Shown: positions 56,640 to 64,000 of the stretch, piece after piece | Layout: every line of letters begins with the position of its first letter | Numbering within the stretch: the stretch's first letter is position 1 | DNA from: Isoetes taiwanensis | Taxonomy: Eukaryota > Streptophyta > Lycopodiopsida > Isoetales > Isoetaceae | Length of the DNA: 64,000 nt | Direction: 5' to 3' | NCBI GenBank assembly: GCA_021234155.1 | Contig: JAJEKV010000051.1 | Span: 9,258,105-9,322,104, forward strand | The notes under the pieces: generated by a model | The model's database searches: none | The model's input: the letters and a program-made list of their open reading frames with translations, nothing else | Told to the model about the DNA's origin: nothing | Made by a program: the position numbers and the translations under genes

Positions 56640-57558
56640 AATGAGCATCACATCTCGAAAATTAATGTTGCAAAGAAAAATTTGGACAAAACTAATACCC
56701 TGACTGTAGATTCTGGAGCTGAAGTCTCCATAGTGAGCTCACCTGACATGTTGAAATGCATTGAGCCGAGTATGGATTGCAAGGCTGTTCAGATGGGCAA
56801 TGGAGCAATGCAAAAGGTGCTTGGAAAAAGGAGTTTGCATATTTTGGTTAAAGGCAAGAATGTTTTAAGTTTGCCAGATACATTATTTGTGCCGGGGATG
56901 TTGTTTAATTTAATTTCGGTTGCCAATCTGGTAGATAATGGATATGATTTATTTTTTCATAAGTATGGATGCAAATTCATTAGAGGAGGCATTAAATTGT
57001 TTGAAGCTCAAAGAAGAGGAAATCTGTTTGATCAATAAGGTGTCTCCCCTCGATAGCTTAAGACTTTGGCATTTGAGGTTAGGGCATGTCTGCTATGACA
57101 ACATTAAAATAGCAAAAAGGCACAATCTTTTAGATGAGCTTGATTATGAGGATTGCGAGGTTGATGACGTGTGTGAAGCTTGCATGTTGGGAAAACAAAA
57201 TAGAGTGGCATTTAGAAATAAAGGAAAAAGGGCGCATGAGTTACTTGAACTAGTGCATTTGGATGTTTGCGGGCCTATGCAGGTTGAGAGTAGAGGAGCG
57301 AAATCTTACTTCGCTACCTTTATTGACGATTACAGTAGACGTACTAAATGCTATTTTTTAAAGACTAAAGATCAAGTATTTGATGCATTTAGATTATATG
57401 TTGCGGAAGTTGAAAGGGAAACATCACTAAAAGTTAAATGTCTAAGATCTGACCTTGGTGGAGAATATAGGTCAACTGAATTTTGTAGGTATTGTCAAGT
57501 CGCGAGGGATACGGAGACAATATACTTGCAGGTACACACCACAATGAGAATGGAGTAG
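56640..57558 (+). CDS. Protease and N-terminal integrase of the copia element (fossil part)
   Basis: The protease begins at TLTVDSGAEVSIVSSP, with D-S-G as active site, and has LPDTLFVPGMLFNLISVANL. The integrase zinc-binding part follows, LRLWHLRLGHVCYDN with CEACMLGKQNRVAF, and then the core with HLDVCGPMQVESRGAKSYF and FIDDYSRRTKCYFLKTKDQV. Confidence 0.92.
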
Positions 57559-57586
57559 CGTAAGCGCAAAAATCGCACCATCATGA

Positions 57587-58375
57587 ATGCAAACTAGATC
57601 CATGCTTAAGCATGCAGGCTTGCCGAACAGTCTATGGGGAGAAGCTGTCGCAGCTGCCTGCTACATTCAAAATAAGTTGCCGACAATTGCTGTGAAGGGA
57701 GGTGTGCCAGAAGAGTATTGGACAGGCAGGAAACAGTCTGTGAAAAGATTTAAAGTCTATGGGTGTCTAGCTTATATGATGGTACCGGAAGAGTTAAGGA
57801 GAAAGCTGGATGATCGGAGCATGTGTACCTTCCTAGTAGGCTACGATGAGCAGACAAATGGCTACAGATTGTATGAACCAGTCACACGTAAAGTGTATGT
57901 TAGTAGGGATGTTGTATTTAATGAGAATGTTCTATACAAGGGCAGGAAAAGTCTAAGCCAGCGTGAAGCAGATGAGTGGGTGCCGGCAGAATACTTGGAG
58001 ACTGAGCCGGCAAATAATAAAGAAGAAACAGAGACCACGATGGTAAAGGAAGATGAAATCAATGTGGAGTCAGAGAGTGAAGAGGATACAGAGACTAGCA
58101 ATGAGATTGAAGAAATAGACGTGGAACCGGATGAGGTGTATGAGGTCATTGAGTCCGATAGTGCACCTCATGGACCGGAAATCAAGCCAGAGGAGGTGCA
58201 TGAGGTTGTTGATATCAATAGTGCACCAGAACCTGGGCCTCAGGTTGGAGAAGGAAGTAGGAGAACTCGACGTAGCGATGCAGAACGTCTAAAAGCCGGA
58301 GTTTCATTTGACACAAGTTTATACGGCAGGGCAGAAAGTGGAAGACAACCAGACCAAGGAAGCCTAAAGTATTGA
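57587..58375 (+). CDS. C-terminal integrase region of the copia element (fossil part)
   Basis: The frame has LPNSLWGEAVAAACYIQNKL, then FKVYGCLAYMMVPEELRRKL and TFLVGYDEQTNGYRLYEPVT, then RKVYVSRDVVFNE, all standard after the copia integrase core. It is followed by a long acidic linker rich in Glu and Asp (about 58010-58240). Confidence 0.92.
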   Translation: MQTRSMLKHAGLPNSLWGEAVAAACYIQNKLPTIAVKGGVPEEYWTGRKQSVKRFKVYGCLAYMMVPEELRRKLDDRSMCTFLVGYDEQTNGYRLYEPVTRKVYVSRDVVFNENVLYKGRKSLSQREADEWVPAEYLETEPANNKEETETTMVKEDEINVESESEEDTETSNEIEEIDVEPDEVYEVIESDSAPHGPEIKPEEVHEVVDINSAPEPGPQVGEGSRRTRRSDAERLKAGVSFDTSLYGRAESGRQPDQGSLKY

Positions 58376-58522
58376 CTTGCACAGTGGAGCCAGAAACAGT
58401 GGAAGAAGCCTTGGAAAGGAAGGATGCAGATCAATGGAAAGAAGCCATGCAAAGTGAATTAGATTCATTTAAAAGGGATCGGGGACCTATGAACTTGTGT
58501 CGCGCCAAAAGATAAGAACGTC

Positions 58523-59042
58523 GTGGGAAGCAAATGGCTTTTTAAAATTAAAAGAAAAGCAGATGGATCAGTAGAACGGTATAAAGCGAGGCTGGTTGCA
58601 AAAGGGTATACTCAAGAAGAAGGCGTGGACTATAAGGATACATTCTCCCCTATTGTCAAAGTAACCAGTCTGAGGACACTCCTTGCGATTCTGGGTGGTA
58701 ATGATATGGAGATAAACCATATGGATGTTAAGACTCAAGTTCTTGAATGGGGATTTAGATGAAGAAATATACATGGAGCAGCCACAAGGCTATGAACAAG
58801 GTCGAAACATGGTGTGTAAATTAAAGAAGGCGCTTTCTGACTTAGGCAAGCAACCAGCGGTGGTATTTGTGCATAAACAAAGGTTCCCCGATTTCTGCAG
58901 ATTTACAAAGTTAAGAACTGAGGGTAATCTATACATGAAAAGGAATGGGGACAAATGTCTGATTATGGCCCTCTATGTGGATGATTGCGTCATTGTAAGC
59001 AATGACAGAAGTTTGTTGATAGATTGCAAAGCATTACAATAG
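58523..59042 (+). CDS. Reverse transcriptase of the copia element (fossil part)
   Basis: [20 protein letters not shown], then [20 protein letters not shown] and [15 protein letters not shown] form the diagnostic start of Ty1/copia reverse transcriptase. [14 protein letters not shown] and the catalytic [11 protein letters not shown] follow. Confidence 0.93.
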
Positions 59043-59263
59043 TCGATTCCGATAGATGACGACTTTGGGAGATTTAGAGAAATTGCTAGGAATGGAAGTT
59101 CAAGGGATAAAGAACGGGATTGCTCTATCTTACGCAGAACAAAATATTAAGGGAGTATTGGCTAAATTCGTAATGCTTGAGTGCAATCCAACAAAAACAC
59201 CTATGGCATCGGAGTGAAAATTTATGAGATATATGCCCTAAGACCCCAAAGGAGACTAAGGAA

Positions 59264-59947
59264 ATGAAATCTAGACCTTACAGATCATTGGTTGGTTGCT
59301 TGTTATACATTGCAAACCGCACTCGACCGCACATCACTTATGTGGTGAACTTGCTAAGGTGTTTTGCAATAACCCCGAATACAAAGATTGGGCAAAAAAT
59401 AAAAGAGTGCTCGATACTTAAAAGGGACAAGAACAACACACGGATTTGTTTTTCAAAGGGTACGAGAACAAACCGGTTGGGTATGCGATGCGGACCGGGA
59501 GGAGGTATCGATGACAGGAAATCCACATCTGGCTATTTGTGCAAACTTGGGGATGCAGCAATATCATGGGCAAGTAAAAAGCAAGAATGCGTTGCCAAAT
59601 CTAGTGCGGAAGCGGAATATGTAGCGGTATCCATGGCAGCTTCAGAAATAATTTGGCTGCGTAGAATGCTTAAAGAATTGGGGAATTCATCAAGCCGAAA
59701 GGTACCGCGGTTGTATTGTGATAATAAGAGCGGGGTGGCGATGACGAAGAATCCAGTTCAACATTCTAGAACCAAGCACATCGACATTCATCATCACTTC
59801 ATACGAGATGAAGTGGAAAAGGGGGAGATAAATGTGACGTATATTCCCACCCATCTTCAGCAGGCGAATATGTTAACAAAGGCTCTGTCTGAGCCCAAAC
59901 TAGTAGCTGCAAAGAACCTAGTGGGGGTTCTAGACCATAAAGGCTAA
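59264..59947 (+). CDS. RNase H of the copia element (fossil part)
   Basis: YRSLVGCLLYIANRTRPHIT opens the frame. STSGYLCKLGDAAISWASKK, then QECVAKSSAEAEYVAVSMAA and HSRTKHIDIHHHFIRDEVEK complete the typical copia RNase H. The stop comes just before the polypurine tract. Confidence 0.93.
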   Translation: MKSRPYRSLVGCLLYIANRTRPHITYVVNLLRCFAITPNTKIGQKIKECSILKRDKNNTRICFSKGTRTNRLGMRCGPGGGIDDRKSTSGYLCKLGDAAISWASKKQECVAKSSAEAEYVAVSMAASEIIWLRRMLKELGNSSSRKVPRLYCDNKSGVAMTKNPVQHSRTKHIDIHHHFIRDEVEKGEINVTYIPTHLQQANMLTKALSEPKLVAAKNLVGVLDHKG

Positions 59948-59957
59948 AGGGGGAGTT

Positions 59958-60323
59958 TGTTGTATTTAGCCTTTATGTTAAAACAAGGAAGAGTAAGACG
60001 TGTACACGTGGCCCAACCGTGTAAGGCGGTGTGACTTCTGATCAGGGGAACGCAACAGACGCGGGATGGAGAAGCTAAAAAGGGGAAGCAATCAGAAAGC
60101 CAGGGCGGTGCGGCAGAGGCGGATCGGGAATCCGAAAAGGATCTGGTGGAGCGAGGTCGTAAAGTAGTGATCGCCCGAAGGAAGATTGCGGGGGGGGCAA
60201 TCGTGCACGTAAGAGCAAAGCACACCCGAATCGTGCTTGGGCCGCCTAAGCAACCCATAACATTAGTGGACTCGAATATACGCTTGGTAATCGCAAGGTG
60301 GGCTCCGAATCTCTAAACCAACA
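59958..60323 (+). repeat. 3' LTR of the copia element
   Basis: The LTR runs from TGTTGTATTTAGCC to AAACCAACA and aligns with 55319-55677. Differences between the two are many and again often fall at CAG/CTG/CCG words. Confidence 0.88.
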
Positions 60324-61130
60324 GATACGGCAATTATATTTTTGTTTTGAATATTTTGTGGCCATGTGCGATGGTGCAAAAGCAAAAAAAGATACATGAA
60401 AAAATCCTTGTTATTTGTACCATTATGCAGTGATAATTAATTTTATCAGCATATGGATACGAATGGGCTTCTACAAGGTAAAGATTAGCTTTAGGTTTTC
60501 CACAAAATGGATATCTGTGGAGCCGAAATTATGTGCCACAGTTCAATAGCCGATTTGATCTTGAAAGCATGAGAATGGATGAATCCATTTCGTCTGTCTA
60601 TAGCAGAAGCCGATTTGATCTTGAAAGCATGAGAATGGATGAATCCATTTCATCTGTCTATAGCAGAGATGACCAAAAGCTCTGAGGAAAAGGCAACCAC
60701 ATACAAGATAAGAGCCGAGTTTATGGAAAATGCCTAGTTTATGCATGGCCGGATATGCAAAAAGGAAATGGATGGAACCTAGATGCCGGTATGGTGGCTG
60801 CTCCTAAAGCTAAACGGACTGTGAAGTCCTGATCCAGCATTTGCTAATACGAAATCAATGTAAAAGCTTCTATACTAGCAGCTTCTTCAGTTTTCCATTG
60901 TCTCAATGCTTTCAAAACAGAGTTCTGTTGGTAAGTTCACTATTGGAATTCCTGATATTTATGGATTTCGAAATTAGTATGAGATTTAGGGGATCCAAAT
61001 CTTGGTTTCCATACAGATTGTGAAGCAAAATATAGTTGCATGGAGTCGTCTCCTGCAGAAAATGGCACTGCCAAAGGGTATTTTGCCTCTTTGCCAAGTT
61101 CTTACTGCAACTTTTTGACCTGAGACAAAG

Positions 61131-62146
61131 GTATAATCTTTGATTAAATGGGTTATATGCATATGCCTATTGCCAAAATTGTGGTCAATACATCCGCTTT
61201 GACAGGCAATATTGCAAAAATTTGATGCTATGAATTGAATACAAGCTTATCGGATATGGCTGATTTATGGTGTGGACCACGCATTCTATAAACATATTCT
61301 ATTTGCAAGCTCTGTACATGATACATCGTCGCTAAAGATCAAAGCAAAATGTAAAAATGTGGAGCGACATCAATCAGGTTAGATTGTGCACGGTTGATTT
61401 ACTTCTATATAGATAAACATATTATTATAAGCCAGATACAGATGGCTTCACAATCTTTGCAAGGTTTCCAGTGGCTGGTTTATTTGAACTTCCTTGGGAA
61501 CAAATCTAGCTGGCCATTGCAATAATGTTGGCCATTGCATATAAATGCATTATTTTGTGAATCTAAAGCTGAAAGCTGATGCTGCATAAGCTTAGTTTAT
61601 GGCTTCATTATATTGCGGATGTATGTGTATGATTCTACAGATTTTCTAGATCGCATATACCTATCTACTTGGTAAGTACAATTTCTCAAAAATTATGAAA
61701 TGGAACTAAGTGAAATAAGAATGATGGAAATGAACTAAATAAGGGATCTGATGCTTAAAATATGATCCATATAAATAGGATTTCTCTTGATGAGTGAAAA
61801 TTTATCTTGGACTGAATATGAAATTTTATAGCTTATGTTTAAATTTGAGATCGATTTGGAAAAGTTTAAAATGATAAAAATATTATGCTATATTATGAAT
61901 TTGGCATGATTATCAAGGTTGCCAGCTAGGTTTGGGACTAAGAAATTAGTTCTCGTCTAATGGTAATGCTTGAGATCATAAGTGGAAGTTTAAAATGATA
62001 TTATCCCAGTTTTCTTTTTCTTGTTAATGTCACCTCAGGGCAAAAGGATACAATTGGTGATCAGTGATAAACTGAGAGACCCAATGTACCTTTTGGCCCT
62101 TGCACATTTACCGTTTTCACGCTAATTGTGTATTGATTGGCTGCAG
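61131..62146 (+). other. Candidate intron in U5
   Basis: It begins GTATAATC after GAGACAAAG and ends TTGATTGGCTGCAG, with ACGCTAAT as branch-point word. Most of the intron body is unlike that of U1, while both ends are alike, as expected if the splice sites are under constraint. Confidence 0.4.
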
Positions 62147-62980
62147 GTACGGGTTCTCTCCTCTAATTGTCTCGCTTTTGCTGTTAGAGTTGGCGTTAAT
62201 GCGGAAATGATAACTGGAGACGACAGAGATAGAACTATGAAATACAGGAATGTAACTATTACTTTATACTTCATATATTTTACATTTTACACTTTCTACT
62301 GTGCAATTTACAATTTATACTCTACATGTTACACTTCAGATTATTTTAATACCTTACACTTTCAAATTCATGTACAAATGCTAAATGATAATGATGATAA
62401 GTTCTAAAGTTAAGTTATATTGTGAAAGGTTGATTATACTAAGTGGTAATGGAAGTAGGAGTACCTGATGTGGCCTGGCATAAAACACCAGGGTAGATAT
62501 TGGGAGACATGTCCTTACTCTGAACAAGGCTTTTAAATGTTTTTTTTGCATTATCTGACCGTAGTCTTTGTAAGAACATATTCGAAGAAGAAACTGTGAC
62601 ATCTATTTGCTGGAGGTATTCAGCAAACACATCATTTTTGAAACCATTAAATAATGTTGATTCCTTATTTGGATTTAGCATTACTAACTGATATTATATT
62701 TTATTACAGCTGAATGGTTCTGCTACCATATCTTATGGTAAAGGGCCCATAGCCTATTAAATGATATAATGCATTATATTATATCTGGCTGTCCATAGTA
62801 TGTATGGCCCACTGTGCTTTACGTACATATTAAGATTATAAAAAGACCTTGGTCCATAGTGCCATGGCTTAGAGATTAGGGCCACTGTACCTAATACTCT
62901 AAATTTCAAAATTTCAATATCTAATGCAGATTAATCTGCTTTCTTATGGTGTTAATCTGCTTTCTTATGGTGTAAGGAAG

Positions 62981-63037
62981 TAGGACCCCTCTTTTTATAG
63001 GGGGGGTTCTACTTTCCTTATAAAAAGTGGTGTCCTA
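62981..63037 (+). promoter_or_regulatory. TATA-bearing inverted repeat after U5
   Basis: TAGGACCCCTCTTTTTATA (62981-62999) faces TATAAAAAGTGGTGTCCTA (63019-63037). The right arm has two substitutions relative to the U2/U3 copies, but the TATA is kept. It precedes GAA tract 7. Confidence 0.45.
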
Positions 63038-63060
63038 CATCCTGAGGGAGGGATTGTGGG

Positions 63061-63096
63061 AGAAGAAGAAGAAGAAGAAGAAGAAGAAGAAGAAGA
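63061..63096. repeat. (GAA)n tract 7
   Basis: About 12 GAA copies lie between TTGTGGGA and GAGAATATTCTC, heading the next unit. Confidence 0.95.
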
Positions 63097-64000
63097 GAAT
63101 ATTCTCTTTTGTTCTTCATTCTCTTCAGAGATTCAAATCATTGAAATACGAATTTATATGATATTAGTTGCATTTTGAATGCTATTGAAGTATTTTGCAT
63201 TATGTTGGCTCTATGCTGTTATTTGACTTTAAAGATCCATAGTGCGGTACCACTAGAAATCCAAGTGGTTCTCTATAATAAGGTGGCCTTCACAATTAAA
63301 ATTGGGGCTTTAAATTAAGAAACTGGCCAATGACATGGGTTATAGTGCCACATCCTCTAAGAAGATAGCTCTGGCATATTATTTGGGAAATTCTTAACTA
63401 TTATGCCTAGGGTGCAATATGGGGGCATTTGCCTAAGATGCTAGTTGGCTTAAGGCATTGGAACCTGAAATTAAAAGACTGACATATGGTACAGGTTATA
63501 GTGCCACATCCTCTAAAGGGATTGTTCTGGCAAACTACATGAGAAATTCTTGAATAATATGCCTAAAGTGCACTGCGAGTTGGTTTAAGGAAATTTGGCT
63601 TAAGATTTGTGAAGTTTATTGAGATTTTGATGGTTGAAAGGCACACTTGTTAGCTTAAAATTCTAACAATGTTGAAAATCCTAAGGGAAAATTTACTATG
63701 ATGGAATATATAGTCCAAATAAGAATTTTGTTAATATGTTATTTGGGACAATTTGTGAGGCAAGTTTGTCCTCATAGAATAAGTTGAGATATTGCAACAC
63801 TCGTGCAAAAAGTTGATGGCATTACTTCTTTGACTTGTGGCTTTTAAGAACCATGAGACATGCATGCTTGCCACATGTAGACTTAAGAGAAAATTGGGGC
63901 ATGCATCCACATCTAAGCTAAATATGTTGCATGTACTTTTTGTAAACAATTTGAGGCTTCCATTAGCTTTTCTATCGTGAGCAATAGAAGATAATGTTGT
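63095..64000 (+). repeat. Start of the next unit, a near-identical copy of 54411-55324
   Basis: About 900 bases match 54411-55318 with only a handful of differences, including one 8-base deletion near 63846. The window ends with GATAATGTTGT. Its last six bases equal the start of the copia LTR, whereas an empty site would read GATA followed by CGGCAATT. The copy therefore carries the same copia insertion. Confidence 0.9.

Larger units (their letters stand above)
55319..60323 (+). mobile_element. Ty1/copia element (fossil) inserted in U5
   Basis: LTRs 55319-55677 and 59958-60323 have TGTTG..CAACA ends. A Met-tRNA-like primer site (55680-55692) follows the first, and the purine run AAAGGGGGAGTT precedes the second. 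The flanks GATAA and GATAC are a likely target duplication with one difference. Parts in order: gag (55868-56500), protease, integrase, reverse transcriptase, RNase H. Integrase lying before RT is diagnostic of Ty1/copia. The copy is broken, with roughly ten apparent breaks. LTRs are clearly more diverged from each other than those of the young element at 38744, so it is older. Confidence 0.95.
54413..63060 (+). repeat. Array unit U5 (about 3.6 kb, split by a copia element)
   Basis: Without the copia element U5 is about 3.6 kb. The start GAGAATATTCTCTTTTGTTC is shared with 63095 on. Its 3' part (62037-63060) is clearly homologous to U1: CTCAGGGCAAAAGGATACAA, the acceptor GGCTGCAG at 62146, the hairpin, a small palindrome (62763-62785) and the TATA inverted repeat (62981-63037). 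The donor GACAAAG|GTATAA is at 61131. A 60-base tandem pair (GCCGATTTGATCTTGAAAGC at 60550 and 60610) lies in the exon-like part. Confidence 0.7.

Noticed and set aside
36121-64000. Array units as remnants of an endogenous pararetrovirus or as LTRs of a giant element
   Set aside because: The TATA block before a leader is LTR-like, but there is no TG..CA boundary, primer site, polypurine tract, capsid or polymerase sequence between units.

Overview
The window is plant nuclear DNA from a large, repeat-rich genome. Evidence for a plant: chromodomain-bearing Ty3/gypsy and Ty1/copia elements primed by initiator-Met tRNA, L1-type LINE tails, a BED-finger hAT fossil, a histone H3 with the plant-type F41, and U2-type splice signals. 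A fern or lycophyte is possible, but nothing here fixes the species. I see no rRNA, tRNA, CRISPR or bacterial gene, and no clearly intact host gene. Almost everything is a mobile element, a decayed gene piece or a repeat.

Region 1 (1-11985, minus strand). This is one large Ty3/gypsy chromovirus. Read from right to left it has a 1.6 kb LTR (10378-11985), a Met-tRNA primer site, an unusually long 4.5 kb leader, gag, protease, reverse transcriptase, RNase H, integrase, chromodomain, polypurine tract and a second LTR cut by the window start. The leader is the surprise. It carries an uninterrupted 229-codon ORF whose last 99 residues are an unmistakable histone H3 fold (8400-9089). It also holds several unrecognised ORFs and what looks like an internal promoter with a TGACGTCA palindrome. 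A chromodomain, a reader of H3 tails, and an H3-like protein are thus carried by the same retroelement.

Region 2 (12.0-20.8 kb) is AT-rich intergenic DNA. It holds a possible multi-exon minus-strand gene or gene fragment (13.3-15.1 kb), a LINE 3' fragment (17.8-18.5 kb) and a decayed coding stretch (19.5-20.3 kb).

Region 3 (20.85-28.83 kb) is a large inverted-repeat element of Foldback or Mutator-like build. Its arms contain tandem repeats of about 270 bp, rich in GATCCCGGAGG and GATATCGG. In the middle is a separate array of ~246-bp units, each with two large palindromes, plus exon-like pieces that look like captured genes.

Region 4 (28.8-36.0 kb) has a decayed hAT transposase into whose 3' side a LINE fragment inserted, with an 11-bp target duplication, and then low-feature DNA.

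Region 5 (36.1-64.0 kb) is a direct array of at least six related ~2-3.7 kb units (U0-U5). Each unit begins with a (GAA)n tract, and several have a TATA-bearing inverted repeat just upstream. The best preserved units contain a plausible ~0.93-1.0 kb intron. A hairpin around the 3' splice site keeps its base pairing while its sequence changes between units, which suggests a repeated structured non-coding transcription unit. A very young non-autonomous LTR element (38744-43157, identical LTRs, target duplication GTGGC) sits in U1. A Ty1/copia element (55319-60323) sits in U5, and the last bases of the window show that a second, duplicated copy of this locus also carries it.

Caveat: differences between near-identical repeats cluster at CAG and CTG triplets. 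This looks like systematic long-read miscalling at CHG-methylated sites, so some apparent frame breaks in this window may not be biological.
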